From the NCBI RefSeq assembly GCF_010725885.1, contig NZ_AP022600.1:5146001-5210000 (forward strand): 64,000 nt of DNA. Reading direction: 5' to 3'. The notes beneath the pieces were generated by a model. That model was not told where the DNA came from. It was given only the letters and a program-made list of their open reading frames with translations, and ran no database searches. Below, one piece after another: positions 10,484-21,380 of this stretch. Position 1 is the stretch's first letter; each line of letters starts with the position of its first letter. The stretch comes from Mycolicibacterium tokaiense. Its GTDB lineage: Bacteria > Actinomycetota > Actinomycetes > Mycobacteriales > Mycobacteriaceae. Made by a program: the position numbers and the translations under genes.

Positions 10484-11695
10484 ATGGATGTCGTGATCTG
10501 CAATCCCGTCCGGACCCCGGTCGGCCGGATGGGCGGGGCCCTGGCCGCGCTCACCGCCGCCGACCTCGCCACCACCGCGCTGCGGTCTCTCATCGAGCGC
10601 ACCGGCCTGGGCGAAGGGGATGTTGATGACGTCGTGTTGGGCCACGGCTACGCCAGTGGTGAAGCACCCGCATTGGGGCGTATCGCCGCACTGAACGCCG
10701 GGCTGGGCACCGCGGTGCCGGGTCTGCAGATCGACCGGCGGTGCGGGTCCGGTCTGCAAGCGGTCCTGTACGCCGCCGGCCAGATCGCCACCGGCGCCGC
10801 GCACGTGGTGATCGCCGGCGGCGCGGAGTCGATGTCCAACGTCGAGCACTATGCACTCGGTCTGCGCACCGGCGTGCGGCAGGGCGCTGTCACGCTGCTG
10901 GACCGCCTGGACCGCGCTCGTGAAACGGCCGGAGGCGCACACCATCCCATCGCCGGAGGCATGATCGAGACCGCGGAGAACCTGCGGCGCGTCTACGGCA
11001 TCACCCGCCAGGAGCAGGACGAGCTGGCAGTCCGCTCACACCACCGCGCGGTGGCCGCGCACCGGGAGGGCCGCTTCGCCGATGAGCTGGTGCCGGTCGC
11101 CGTCGCCGGCCGGCGCGGAGCGCCCGACACCGTGGTGGACTGCGACGAGCATCCCCGTGGCGACATCACCGTCGAGAAGCTGGCCGCCCTGCGCCCCATC
11201 CGGAGCCCCATCGACGCCGAATCCACGGTGACCGCCGGCAATGCCTCCGGCCAGAACGACGGCGCGGCGATGTGTGTGGTGACCACCGCCGCCGAGGCCG
11301 CCCGGCGTGGCCTGCAGCCGATGCTCGCGCTGCGGTCCTGGGCCGTGACCGGGTGCCGGCCGGAGGTGATGGGCATCGGCCCGGTGAGCGCGACCGAGGC
11401 GGCCTTGCAGCGCGCCGGCCTCACCCTCGACGACATCGATCTGATCGAGCTGAACGAGGCCTTCGCCGCCCAGGTGCTCGCAGTGCTGGCCGAGTGGAAG
11501 GTCGATCCTCTCGATGATCGCCTGAATCCCAACGGATCCGGGATCTCGCTGGGTCATCCGATCGGAGCAACCGGCGCGCGCATCCTCGCCACCGCCGCGC
11601 ACGAAGCCCGCCGGCGCGGAGCCGAGACGGTGCTGGAGACGATGTGCATCGGCGGCGGACAGGGGCTGGCTGCGGTGTTCGAGGTGGTCCGATGA
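10484..11695 (+). CDS. pcaF: Beta-ketoadipyl-CoA thiolase (acetyl-CoA acyltransferase)
   Basis: This thiolase cleaves beta-ketoadipyl-CoA to succinyl-CoA and acetyl-CoA, the last step of the beta-ketoadipate pathway. The 403 residues carry the thiolase motifs: the nucleophilic Cys87 in DRRCGSGLQAVLYA, NEAFAAQVLAV, the His in NPNGSGISLGHPIGATGAR, and the second Cys in ETMCIGGGQGLAAVFE. It is the first gene of four that overlap by 4 bp each. Thiolases are hard to tell apart by sequence; the assignment to PcaF comes from the neighbouring enol-lactone hydrolase and CoA-transferase. Confidence 0.88.
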   Translation: MDVVICNPVRTPVGRMGGALAALTAADLATTALRSLIERTGLGEGDVDDVVLGHGYASGEAPALGRIAALNAGLGTAVPGLQIDRRCGSGLQAVLYAAGQIATGAAHVVIAGGAESMSNVEHYALGLRTGVRQGAVTLLDRLDRARETAGGAHHPIAGGMIETAENLRRVYGITRQEQDELAVRSHHRAVAAHREGRFADELVPVAVAGRRGAPDTVVDCDEHPRGDITVEKLAALRPIRSPIDAESTVTAGNASGQNDGAAMCVVTTAAEAARRGLQPMLALRSWAVTGCRPEVMGIGPVSATEAALQRAGLTLDDIDLIELNEAFAAQVLAVLAEWKVDPLDDRLNPNGSGISLGHPIGATGARILATAAHEARRRGAETVLETMCIGGGQGLAAVFEVVR

Positions 11696-12462
11696 GCGCG
11701 GTCGACGTGTATTCGGTGGTGACCGGACCGCACGACGCCCCGACGGTGGTGCTGTCCAATTCTCTGGGATCCACCCACCGGATGTGGGACCCGCAGCTGA
11801 CCGCACTCGAGCAGCGCTTCCGGGTGGTGCGCTACGACACCCGGGGACACGGCCGCTCGCCCGTTCCGGCCGGACCGTACTCAATCGACGACCTGGCCGA
11901 CGATCTGGTGGCACTGCTGGATCGGCTCGACGTGCCGCGGGCGCATCTGGTCGGGCTGTCCCTCGGTGGTATGACCGCGATGCGGGTGGCCGGCCGTCAC
12001 CCGGACCGGGTGGCGCGCCTGGCGCTGCTGTGCACCGGCGCGCAGCTGCCGCCGGCGCAGGCGTGGGCCGAGCGCGCGGCGCTGGTACGTACCCAGGGCA
12101 GCGCAGCGGTGGCCGACCCGGTGGTGCAACGGTGGTTCACCCCAGCGTTCCTCGATGCTCACCCCGAACAGCGCGACACCTTCCGGCAGATGGTCGCCGC
12201 CACCCCGGCCGAAGGATACGCGGCGTGCTGCGAGGCCATCGCCGACATGGATCTGCGCGACGAGCTCCCCCGCATCACCGCGCCCACCCTGGCGATCGCC
12301 GGTGCCGATGACCCCGCCACCCCTCCGGCCACCCTCGAGGCGATCACGTCCCGGATCCCCGGCGCGCAGCTGCTCACCGTGGACCATGCGGCGCACCTGG
12401 CCAACGCCGAACAACCGGACCTCATCACCCCCGCTCTCATCAATCACCTGGAGCAGTCATGA
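11692..12462 (+). CDS. pcaD: 3-oxoadipate enol-lactonase (alpha/beta hydrolase)
   Basis: This hydrolase opens 3-oxoadipate enol-lactone to 3-oxoadipate. The ATG at 11692 overlaps the pcaF stop (ATGA). The 256-residue protein shows [40 protein letters not shown], the nucleophile Ser90 in [10 protein letters not shown], and a late catalytic His in [13 protein letters not shown], all typical of PcaD. No carboxymuconolactone decarboxylase domain is fused here, unlike the PcaL form of some actinobacteria. The stop overlaps the pcaI start by 4 bp. Confidence 0.92.
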   Translation: MSAVDVYSVVTGPHDAPTVVLSNSLGSTHRMWDPQLTALEQRFRVVRYDTRGHGRSPVPAGPYSIDDLADDLVALLDRLDVPRAHLVGLSLGGMTAMRVAGRHPDRVARLALLCTGAQLPPAQAWAERAALVRTQGSAAVADPVVQRWFTPAFLDAHPEQRDTFRQMVAATPAEGYAACCEAIADMDLRDELPRITAPTLAIAGADDPATPPATLEAITSRIPGAQLLTVDHAAHLANAEQPDLITPALINHLEQS

Positions 12463-13247
12463 CAGTCGACAAAGTGGTGTCCTCATCCGCAGAGGCAGTG
12501 GCCGACATCCCCGACGGCGCCAGCCTGGCCGTCGGCGGGTTCGGTCTCTCCGGCATCCCCTGGTTCCTCATCGATGCGTTGCTCGACCAGGGCGCCTCTG
12601 ATCTGACCATCGTCAGCAACAACTGCGGGGTGGACGGCGGCGGCCTGGGGCTGCTGCTGGAGGGTGGGCGGATCAGCCGGGTCATCGCTTCCTATGTCGG
12701 TGAGAACAAGGAATTCGCCCGCCAATACCTGTCCGGGGAGCTGACCGTCGAACTGACACCTCAGGGCACCCTCGCCGAACGCCTGCGCGCCGGGGGAAGC
12801 GGCATCGGGGCATTCTTCACCCCCACCGGCGTCGGCACCCTGGTCGCCGACGGCGGGCTGCCCTGGCGCTACCACCCCGACGGCACCGTGGCGCAGGCCT
12901 CACCGCCCAAGGAGGTCCGCACTTTCGGCGGCCGCCCGATGCTGCTGGAGGAATCGATCGTCACCGACTACGCGCTGGTGCGGGCGGCCGTCGCCGACCG
13001 GGCGGGCAACTGCGTGTTCCACGCCGCGGCCCGCAACTTCAATCCCCCGGCCGCCATGGCCGGCAAGACCACCATCGTCGAGGCCGAAAAGCTGGTGGAG
13101 GTCGGCGAATTGGCGCCCGACGACATCCACCTGTCCGGCATCTTCGTCTCCCGCGTCGTCGCGCTGACACCGGAGCAGGCGTCACGCAAACAGATCGAGA
13201 AACGGACCACCCGGCCACGACCCGAGCCACAGGAGGCACACCGATGA
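12459..13247 (+). CDS. pcaI: 3-oxoadipate CoA-transferase subunit A
   Basis: Together with the next gene this forms a two-subunit CoA-transferase that moves CoA from succinyl-CoA to 3-oxoadipate. The 262-residue protein has the family I alpha-subunit features: the oxyanion/CoA region [40 protein letters not shown], and [16 protein letters not shown] succinyl-CoA:3-ketoacid CoA-transferase (ScoA) is the main alternative, since the two families differ little; the operon favours the aromatic pathway. It overlaps pcaD and pcaJ by 4 bp on each side. Confidence 0.88.
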   Translation: MTVDKVVSSSAEAVADIPDGASLAVGGFGLSGIPWFLIDALLDQGASDLTIVSNNCGVDGGGLGLLLEGGRISRVIASYVGENKEFARQYLSGELTVELTPQGTLAERLRAGGSGIGAFFTPTGVGTLVADGGLPWRYHPDGTVAQASPPKEVRTFGGRPMLLEESIVTDYALVRAAVADRAGNCVFHAAARNFNPPAAMAGKTTIVEAEKLVEVGELAPDDIHLSGIFVSRVVALTPEQASRKQIEKRTTRPRPEPQEAHR

Positions 13248-13930
13248 GCTGGAACCGAGCCGAGATGGCCGGGCGCGCGGCACTGGAGCTGCGCGACGGC
13301 GACTACGTCAACCTGGGCATCGGGCTGCCGACCCTGATTCCCGATCACCTGCCCGACGGATCCGGGGTCACCTTGCACGCCGAGAACGGGATCCTGGGTG
13401 TGGGTCCGTTCCCGTACGACGACGAGGTCGACCCGGATCTGGTGAACGCCGGCAAGCAGACCGTCTCGGTGATGGCCGGCGCGTCCTTCTTCGACTCCGC
13501 CACCAGTTTCGCGATGATCCGCGGCGGCCACGTCGACGTGGCGGTGCTGGGCGGCATGCAGGTGTCCGGCGCCGGTGACCTGGCCAACTGGATGGTGCCC
13601 GGATCCATGGTCAAGGGCATGGGTGGGGCGATGGACCTGGTCAGCGGCGCGGGCCGGGTGATCGTCCTGATGGACCACCTGGCGAAGTCCGGTGCCGCGA
13701 AACTCGTGGCCGAATGCGACCTTCCGCTGACCGGGCGGGCGGTGGTCAGCCGGGTCATCACCGACCTGGGGGTTTTCGACGTGACCGGCAGCGGCTTCGC
13801 CGTCGTCGAACTCGCCCCAGGGGTGAGCCTCGACGAGGTGGTGGCCCACACGGCGGCACCGGTGACCGATGAGCGTCACCGTCGCAGCGCCGCCAGCTCC
13901 GAACGTGAGCGCACACCGAGCTTGGCGTAG
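13244..13930 (+). CDS. pcaJ: 3-oxoadipate CoA-transferase subunit B
   Basis: The 228-residue beta subunit holds the catalytic glutamate, Glu47 in [12 protein letters not shown], which forms the covalent CoA-thioester. Other family segments are [37 protein letters not shown] and [18 protein letters not shown]. The last 20 or so residues, after [10 protein letters not shown], are basic and probably disordered. It is the last gene of the pca operon; the convergent SulP gene stops 30 bp further on. No genes for ring cleavage or for muconate or carboxymuconate processing are in the window, so substrate supply must come from elsewhere. Confidence 0.9.
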   Translation: MSWNRAEMAGRAALELRDGDYVNLGIGLPTLIPDHLPDGSGVTLHAENGILGVGPFPYDDEVDPDLVNAGKQTVSVMAGASFFDSATSFAMIRGGHVDVAVLGGMQVSGAGDLANWMVPGSMVKGMGGAMDLVSGAGRVIVLMDHLAKSGAAKLVAECDLPLTGRAVVSRVITDLGVFDVTGSGFAVVELAPGVSLDEVVAHTAAPVTDERHRRSAASSERERTPSLA

Positions 13931-13959
13931 ACCCGGATTTGGCCGGCCCCGAACCGGTG

Positions 13960-15693
13960 TCACAGCGGCTCCTGATCGGGAGACTTCGTCGCCTGTTTGA
14001 ACGCAGCCACCGCGGTGGGCAGGGTCAAGAAGACGCGTTCCTTGCCGATCTTGTTGATCAGCCCTACTGCTCGCAGTGCTTCGCGCAGGTCCTGCTTGAC
14101 TCGGGCAAGGGCAAACACCACGCCTCGGCGATCGCATTCAGCTCGAACCCGGTCGAGGGCATCCAGTGCCGTCAGGTCCACCTCGACGTTGGCTTCGGTG
14201 TTCAGCACGAACCATCTCACCGGAGAGCCCGAGGTGTCCATTGCCTGCAATGCCCTGCGGTGGAAGTCCTCGGCGTTGGCAAAACACAACGGAGCGTCAT
14301 AGCGGTACACCACCAGGCCGGGCAGCTGAAAAGCGTCGGGGTAATCATCGACATCGTGCATTCCGGCCAACCCCGGCACGAACCCTTGAATGCTGTCGTG
14401 AGCACGTGCCAACCGTCGCAACAGATCGAGAATGGTCAGGGTCACCGCGGCGAGCACCCCCGGCAGGACGCCAAGAGCCCCGACCGCCAGTGTCGTGGCC
14501 ACCGCCAGCAACAGCTCGCTGCGCCGAAATCGTGCCAATCGCACGAATTGTCGCGTGTCGACCAATTTCGTGGCCGCGAAGACGACCACCGCTCCCAGGG
14601 CGGCAGACGGAATCGAGGAGATGACGTCGACCCCCACGGCCAACACCACCAACACGATCACCATGGCCGCCACGGAGTACATCTGGGTTCGAGCTCCGGC
14701 GGCCACGGCCAGCGCGGTGCGGCTGCCACTTGAACTCACCGGGAAACCGTGCGTCAGTCCCACCGCGAGGTTACACATGCCAAGTGCCCGCAGCTCCGCG
14801 TTGGCGTCCACGTATTCACCCACCCGGGCCGCAAACGCGCGAGCGGTCAGCATGTTGTCGCAGAAGCCCACCACCGCGATCCCCAGCGCTGGGACCGCAA
14901 GCGCCACAACTTCGTCGGGCGCCAGCCGGGGAACCCCGGCGGTGGGCCACGCCACCGGGAACTCACCGACCGTCGCAACCCCGTGGTCGGAGGCAACTAC
15001 GCCAGCCGCGATGGTGGCCAAGACAATGGCGGCCAAGGGTCCGGGCACCCCGGGTGCCCACCGCTGTAGAACCAGGATGAGCACCAGGACGCTGACCCCG
15101 AGCAATGTTGTCGGCCAATGAATATCGGACAGGTGGGTGGTGAAGTACCAGAACTGCGTTGCGAGTGTCTCGCCGTCCAGTGGTCCCGAGCCGGTGACTC
15201 GTCCGAGCTGGCTGACCACCATGATGGCGGCGACACCAGCCAGGTATCCCACCAGAACCGGCTCGGACAGCAGGCTCGCCACAAAACCGAGCCGCAACAT
15301 GCCGGCGATCAGGCAGAAACCGCCCACCAGGACAGCCATCCCAGCAGCGTAGACCGCGTACCGCGCGGGATCGCCGACCACCAGCGGCGCGATCACCGCG
15401 GCGGTCATCAAGGCCGTCGTCGACTCTGGGCCCACCGAGAGATGTCGCGATGAGCCCAGAATGGCGTAGATGATCAACGGCGGCAACGCCGCCCACAATC
15501 CGGCTATCGGGCTCAGACCGGCAAGAGTCGCGTACGCCAGAGTCTGCGGGATGAGATAGGCCGCGACGCTGGCGCCCGCAAGCAGATCACCCCGCCACCA
15601 ATCCCGGTGGTAACCAGACAGGGCGGCGCATCCTGGTGCCACCCGCCGCCCGAGCCCGCCGGCACGAAGCGATCGGACGCCTTCGGCCCACAC
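13960..15693 (-). CDS. SulP-family anion transporter with STAS domain
   Basis: A 577-residue inner-membrane transporter, starting at a GTG. About ten to twelve hydrophobic segments between residues 30 and 430 form the SulP/SLC26 core, with the signature region AYLIPQTLAYATLAGLSPIA, AILGSSRHLSVGPESTTALM and GFPVSSSGSRTALAVAAGA. A C-terminal cytoplasmic STAS domain follows (about 450-565; VEVDLTALDALDRVRAECDR). It resembles M. tuberculosis Rv1739c, proposed to transport sulphate, but bicarbonate or other anions are possible. It is the last gene of a minus-strand set that begins with the CMD-like gene; its start is 55 bp below the preceding USP stop, so it may share DosR control. Confidence 0.93.
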   Translation of the reverse strand: MWAEGVRSLRAGGLGRRVAPGCAALSGYHRDWWRGDLLAGASVAAYLIPQTLAYATLAGLSPIAGLWAALPPLIIYAILGSSRHLSVGPESTTALMTAAVIAPLVVGDPARYAVYAAGMAVLVGGFCLIAGMLRLGFVASLLSEPVLVGYLAGVAAIMVVSQLGRVTGSGPLDGETLATQFWYFTTHLSDIHWPTTLLGVSVLVLILVLQRWAPGVPGPLAAIVLATIAAGVVASDHGVATVGEFPVAWPTAGVPRLAPDEVVALAVPALGIAVVGFCDNMLTARAFAARVGEYVDANAELRALGMCNLAVGLTHGFPVSSSGSRTALAVAAGARTQMYSVAAMVIVLVVLAVGVDVISSIPSAALGAVVVFAATKLVDTRQFVRLARFRRSELLLAVATTLAVGALGVLPGVLAAVTLTILDLLRRLARAHDSIQGFVPGLAGMHDVDDYPDAFQLPGLVVYRYDAPLCFANAEDFHRRALQAMDTSGSPVRWFVLNTEANVEVDLTALDALDRVRAECDRRGVVFALARVKQDLREALRAVGLINKIGKERVFLTLPTAVAAFKQATKSPDQEPL

Positions 15694-15748
15694 GGCTCAG
15701 CACCTGACGAAAGCACGCCGAGGAGGGGTCATGGGAGGGGAGGTGCGG

Positions 15749-16624
15749 TCAGCATTGCCGGGCCACGATCACCGGTACACGTGTCGCCTGCACCACCGCG
15801 TTGCTCACCGAGCCCAGCAGCATTCCAGCGAAACCGCCACGCCCGTGGCTACCCAGCACCACCAGCTGAGCCGTCTCCGCCTGCTCGACGATCCAGCGAG
15901 CAGGGCTGGTACGCGCCACGACGGTGTGCACCTGCACATCCGGGTACCGGTCCCGCCAGCCGGCCAGCTGCTCGGAGAGCACTTCTGCACCCAGAGTCTC
16001 CAGATCCGGCCAGCCCACGTCCGGGAGATCGAGGTTGTCGTCGCTGCACGCGTGCACGGCCACCAGATCCACGCCGCGCCAGGATGCTTGGTCGAAGGCG
16101 ATACCGGCAGCCAGCACCGAGTTGGGCGAGCCATCGAGGCCGACGACCACCGGCCCGTCCGTCGGAACAGGCGTCTCGGCATGCACCACTACCACCGGGC
16201 ACCGCGCGTGCTGAAGCAAGCCCCTGCTCACCGAGCCCACAAGCACACCGGCGAGCGCGCCGAGGCCGCGTCGACCCACCACGATCATGTCGGCGTCCTT
16301 GGACACGTCGACCAACGCCGGGACCAGCGCGTCGGCCGCCAGCTGGGTCTCGACCGGCACGTCATCGGGCGCCTCGAGAAGACCGGCCACCAGCGCGCGA
16401 GCCTCGGCCAGTAGTTCGCGACCCTGGCGTCTGCGTTCCGCCGCCAGGCGCTCCCCTAGTGGCGCATCGATCCATTCGCTCATCTCCGGGGTCAGCACCA
16501 CATGGACCAGCCGCAGGGCGCGGTGGCGCCGGGCGGCATCTCGCGCGGCCCACTCGACAGCCGCTCGTGATGCAGCGGTGCCGTCCACGCCGACTACTAT
16601 TTCGCCGTCCCGTACAGGTTCCAT
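15749..16624 (-). CDS. Universal stress protein, two tandem USP domains
   Basis: The 291-residue cytoplasmic protein consists of two USP domains. The first opens with GEIVVGVDGTAASRAAVEWA and ends with the nucleotide-binding loop VVGRRGLGALAGVLVGSVSR. The second opens with GPVVVGLDGSPNSVLAAGIA and ends with GSHGRGGFAGMLLGSVSNAV. Both keep the G-2x-G-9x-G(S/T) ATP-binding pattern. The start at MEPVRDGE is preceded by GAGGGGCG; the extra codons up to 16735 lack similarity. It sits 50 bp after the Rv1733c-like gene and before SulP. Tandem USPs of this kind are typical of the mycobacterial dormancy regulon; direct targets are unknown. Confidence 0.93.
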   Translation of the reverse strand: MEPVRDGEIVVGVDGTAASRAAVEWAARDAARRHRALRLVHVVLTPEMSEWIDAPLGERLAAERRRQGRELLAEARALVAGLLEAPDDVPVETQLAADALVPALVDVSKDADMIVVGRRGLGALAGVLVGSVSRGLLQHARCPVVVVHAETPVPTDGPVVVGLDGSPNSVLAAGIAFDQASWRGVDLVAVHACSDDNLDLPDVGWPDLETLGAEVLSEQLAGWRDRYPDVQVHTVVARTSPARWIVEQAETAQLVVLGSHGRGGFAGMLLGSVSNAVVQATRVPVIVARQC

Positions 16625-16674
16625 GGTGTCGCCCCTCAGTGATGTGGTTGATTTCCCGGCTGGGACCGGATCGT

Positions 16675-17268
16675 TCAGCGATAGCGCGGATGCTTGTCGC
16701 CGCCGTCGGTCATGCGGCGAAAGCCCTGTTCCCACGCGGCATACCGGTTGCGATCAAGGCGTGAACGGGCAAGTGCGAGCGCAGCAGCGCACGTGAGCGC
16801 GGCTGCACCCCATACCGCTGCGCCGGCGATGCCCGTTGCGAGCGCGATGTCGGTCGAGGTGGGTGGCGCCGGGACTCGAGAACCGGTTTCATCCACCCAC
16901 ACCATCACCGGGTCGCCGAGCCGGTGCGAGTCCCGGGAACTCACCACATCGTCGTACACCTGGTTGCCGACCACCCAACGAACAGGCGTCAGATATGCCG
17001 TACCACCCGGCTCGGTTGCGGGTGTGCTGTCACCGCTGGCCTCGGCTGCAATCTGATGGCGGGTGGCCAGTGCGTCCGTGAGGTAGGTGGTTTGGCTTTC
17101 GTGCACCGCCGCCCCGACCGCGGCTGCCACCGGCAGGGCAAGGATCACCAGGACGGCCAGCACCGCGGTGATCGCGGCTTCAATCCGGTCGCTGCCCCGA
17201 ACCAGTGGATTGCCTCCCAGCGCGCGAAGCAACCACGGTGTTCTGATGGTGAAGTGAACGGTGTCCAT
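16675..17268 (-). CDS. Rv1733c-like transmembrane protein
   Basis: A 197-residue protein with two membrane segments. After MDTVHFTIRTPWLLRALGGN and the family motif NPLVRGSDRIEAAI comes a hydrophobic helix (VLAVLVILALPVAAAVGAAV). A roughly 90-residue loop follows, with VRWVVGNQVYDDVVSS and GDPVMVWVDETGSRVPAPP, then a second helix (IAGAAVWGAAALTCAAALAL) and a basic tail. The order and the NPLVRG motif match Rv1733c, a strongly DosR-induced protein of unknown function. A DosR-like site at 17347-17360 lies 79 bp upstream, inside the end of the nitroreductase gene, so this gene and the USP after it probably have their own promoter. Confidence 0.88.
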   Translation of the reverse strand: MDTVHFTIRTPWLLRALGGNPLVRGSDRIEAAITAVLAVLVILALPVAAAVGAAVHESQTTYLTDALATRHQIAAEASGDSTPATEPGGTAYLTPVRWVVGNQVYDDVVSSRDSHRLGDPVMVWVDETGSRVPAPPTSTDIALATGIAGAAVWGAAALTCAAALALARSRLDRNRYAAWEQGFRRMTDGGDKHPRYR

Positions 17269-17343
17269 CACAGCCCCTCGGAGAATCGAGACAAATTCAG
17301 ATTGTGCCTGCCCATTGATCATGACTGGATGGGCCAACCTGAT

Positions 17344-18390
17344 TCAGAGGCCAAAGTCCCCTCCCCGCAGGGGCATTGGATGGCATCGGCGGGCATCGGA
17401 TGCAGCTTGCTCGTCACCCAGCCGTACCACCGTTTGGGCAACAGGGCGGCGCGGTGTGAGCGGCGGGGGCTGCGCTCCCGCCGCAGGTCGTCCGACACGG
17501 ATCAGCATCTGCGGGAAGCTACGACCATCGAAGATGCTCTCCGCCAGCTCATCCCGGGTCTCGCCCACTTCCAGCGGCTCGGAGAACAGGCAGGTCGCCA
17601 AACCTCGCGTGGTCGCTGTGAGCAGAACCGCACTGGTTGCCTCGCCCGCCCGCAAGCGCGCCGCCGTGTCGTCGGTGGTGGTGCCAAGGGCCAGCAGTTT
17701 CGCGTGGTCGGCCACTCTGGCCGAACCGTGGGCCACGGCAAGTTGCGCATCAGCGAAAAGTCGACCTGGAATAACGGCGTCCGGATCGGGCCTGGGAACG
17801 TTTCGAGCGGGTACACCGTCGTCAGCGGCGTGCTTGCCACTCCAGCCGGCCAGTTCCTGCTGATACAGCGGATCCCGGCTGTGTTCCTGCGCCGCTGAGG
17901 AGAGCAGCGCCCGGAAGCCGGGAGTGGGGTTGACGTGCCTCATGGTCACCCCGTAACGGGCGGCCCTGGCTCCCATCAGTGCGATGTCACCGAGCCCCAC
18001 CTCCGCTCCGGTGTAGGGCCGACGATCTGTGCGCCGCCACGGGATGGCAGATGCCAACGAGACCTCGGCGTCTGACGGTGATGCTCTGTGGAGTTCCAAC
18101 GAGGCCAGGTGGTCCGGCTCCGCAGGATTCGGAATGCGGTGCACCACTGCGCGCCAGCACAACGCGGCAAAGGCGACAACACAATGATGCAGCGCGGCAC
18201 CACAACTGACCATCATGTCCCGGCCGTCAGGGTCGGTGTGCGGCAGGTGATGACCGGGTTGCGCATACAGATGTACTGTCTGGCTACCGACCTTCCACAG
18301 CCAGGGTTGCGAATTATGCAGGGAGGGAGCCCGATTGGCCATCTCCAGCGCGGTAGCCACGATGTGATGGTCGGGGTGCTGGACGCTCAT
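17344..18390 (-). CDS. Acg-family nitroreductase-like protein
   Basis: The 348-residue protein belongs to the Acg group (Rv2032/Rv3131/Rv3127), which has a nitroreductase fold and is thought to bind FMN without a proven substrate. Characteristic segments are ANRAPSLHNSQPWLWKVGSQ, a set of Trp-Arg-Arg motifs (IPWRRTDRRPYTG), and the C-terminal TRGLATCLFSEPLEVGETRD and FPQMLIRVGRPA blocks. Acg proteins are induced by hypoxia and nitric oxide and may sequester flavin. It follows the CMD-like gene by 43 bp, so it is most likely transcribed from the site at 18833-18846. Its last six codons form the DosR-like site of the next gene. Confidence 0.92.
   Translation of the reverse strand: MSVQHPDHHIVATALEMANRAPSLHNSQPWLWKVGSQTVHLYAQPGHHLPHTDPDGRDMMVSCGAALHHCVVAFAALCWRAVVHRIPNPAEPDHLASLELHRASPSDAEVSLASAIPWRRTDRRPYTGAEVGLGDIALMGARAARYGVTMRHVNPTPGFRALLSSAAQEHSRDPLYQQELAGWSGKHAADDGVPARNVPRPDPDAVIPGRLFADAQLAVAHGSARVADHAKLLALGTTTDDTAARLRAGEATSAVLLTATTRGLATCLFSEPLEVGETRDELAESIFDGRSFPQMLIRVGRPAAGAQPPPLTPRRPVAQTVVRLGDEQAASDARRCHPMPLRGGDFGL
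17347..17360 (-). promoter_or_regulatory. DosR-like site inside the 3' end of the acg-type gene
   Basis: Read on the minus strand it is GGGACTTTGGCCTC, 11 of 14 matches to GGGACTWWAGTCCC. It is 79 bp upstream of the Rv1733c-like start and faces that gene. Confidence 0.65.
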
Positions 18391-18433
18391 AGTGACGCCT
18401 CGCTCATTGGGTAGGGTCGACCAGGTCGCCGAT

Positions 18434-18796
18434 TCACGGACGGATCACCGCGGCCTCGAACTCGCAGAATGCCGCATAGGCTCGTGCTCCGGAGACGGTG
18501 GCCGGTTCGCCGTGCATCATGATGGCCACAGCTACCGCCTCAGCTGCCTCCTGCGCTGTGACGCCGGCCTGCACCGCCGCCTTCGAACTGGCCGCGACGG
18601 CCCCGTCCTGGGCCTGCACCACCGCGATGGCCAACGCTATGAGCGATTTGCACTTGGTGGTCAGCGCGCCGTCGTCCACTGCCTCGGCACTCAAGTTTTC
18701 GAAGCTCTGGTACACCTCGGGGATGGCCTGGCGTAATGCCCGCTGTTCGAGCCACAAGGCTTCCCGTGTCTCGTGCGAAGGCCGTGAGCTCTGCAT
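18434..18796 (-). CDS. Carboxymuconolactone decarboxylase-like protein lacking catalytic residues
   Basis: A 120-residue all-helical protein of the CMD/AhpD fold. The core is recognisable (GALTTKCKSLIALAIAVVQA, then a helix with KAAVQAGVTAQEAAEAVAVA). In AhpD-like members the first helix is followed by Cys-x-x-Cys-x-x-x-His. Here that stretch reads QAQDGAVAASSKA, so both cysteines and the histidine are absent and a redox role of the AhpD type is unlikely. The start at MQSSRPSHETRE is chosen because upstream residues carry no similarity. It is the first gene of the group leading to acg, Rv1733c-like, USP and SulP, with a DosR-like site about 37 bp upstream. Confidence 0.8.
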   Translation of the reverse strand: MQSSRPSHETREALWLEQRALRQAIPEVYQSFENLSAEAVDDGALTTKCKSLIALAIAVVQAQDGAVAASSKAAVQAGVTAQEAAEAVAVAIMMHGEPATVSGARAYAAFCEFEAAVIRP

Positions 18797-18832
18797 CCCC
18801 CGATCTTGGCGCGCGGCCCGCGTCACCGCACA

Positions 18833-18846
18833 GGGACGAAAGTCAT
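18833..18846. promoter_or_regulatory. DosR-like site upstream of the CMD-like gene
   Basis: GGGACGAAAGTCAT on the plus strand, 11 of 14 matches to GGGACTWWAGTCCC. It lies 37-50 bp before the CMD-like start and between that gene and the devS stop. Confidence 0.6.
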
Positions 18847-18871
18847 GAGAACGAGTGACATTTCCCCTTCG

Positions 18872-20635
<1,764 letters not shown>

Positions 20636-20670
20636 CTATGACCGATTCTCAGCTCTAACCGACTATCTTC

Positions 20671-21321
20671 TCAGCCATATCCCGGCCGTTCATGGGTGTG
20701 CAGTTTGGAGACGAACACCGCTGCCTGGGTGCGGCGCTGCATGCCTAGCTTGGTCAGCAGCCGCGAAACGTAATTCTTCACTGTTTTCTCAGCCAGGAAC
20801 ATCCGGTCTGCGATCTGTTTGTTAGTCAGTCCCTCCCCCAGCAGGTCCAGCAAGATGCGTTCCTGCTCGCTGAGAGCCGACAACGGATCAGTGTGCTCGG
20901 CGGCCCCCCGCAGCTTCGCCATCAACGCCGAAGCGGCGCGCGTGTCCAACAACGAGCGTCCCGCGCCGACTTCCTTGACGGCATGGGCCAGTTCCATCCC
21001 TTTGATGTCCTTGACCACGTAGCCGCTGGCACCCGCGAGGATCGCGTCGAGCATCGCCTCATCCGAGGTGAACGAAGTCAACATCAGACAGTGCAGATCT
21101 GGCATGCGTGACAGGAGCTCACGGCAGAGCTCGATACCGTTGCCGTCCGGCAGCCGCACATCGAGGACCGCGACGTCAGGGCGCAGGGCCGGAATGCGGC
21201 CCAGCGCCTCTGACACCGAGCCCGCCTCCCCGACGATCTCCAAGTCGGGGTCTGCGCTGAGCAGGTCGATCAGGCCGCGTCGCACCACCTCGTGATCATC
21301 GACCAGGAACACCGTCACCAT
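20671..21321 (-). CDS. devR: Dormancy response regulator DevR (DosR)
   Basis: A NarL/LuxR-type response regulator of 216 residues that activates the hypoxia regulon after phosphorylation by DevS. The receiver domain shows [14 protein letters not shown] (acidic pair Asp8-Asp9), the phosphorylated Asp54 in [11 protein letters not shown], and Lys104 in [10 protein letters not shown]. The DNA-binding domain has [20 protein letters not shown], then [20 protein letters not shown]. Length and sequence match mycobacterial DosR almost throughout. The start is [10 protein letters not shown]: residues encoded upstream of it, to 21384, are not conserved. It lies 59 bp after the USP of the Rv3134c type and 74 bp before devS. 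The many sites listed in this window are its likely targets. Confidence 0.97.
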   Translation of the reverse strand: MVTVFLVDDHEVVRRGLIDLLSADPDLEIVGEAGSVSEALGRIPALRPDVAVLDVRLPDGNGIELCRELLSRMPDLHCLMLTSFTSDEAMLDAILAGASGYVVKDIKGMELAHAVKEVGAGRSLLDTRAASALMAKLRGAAEHTDPLSALSEQERILLDLLGEGLTNKQIADRMFLAEKTVKNYVSRLLTKLGMQRRTQAAVFVSKLHTHERPGYG

Positions 21322-21380
21322 CGTCGGCCTCTCGAGGGGTTGTGCGGGCGCCGAAAGCACCGGCCTGATGCGAGTATCGC

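Noticed and set aside
10484..13930. The pca genes as part of the dormancy island
   Set aside because: No DosR-like site was seen upstream; the divergent LysR gene and an A/T-rich palindrome give a sufficient explanation.
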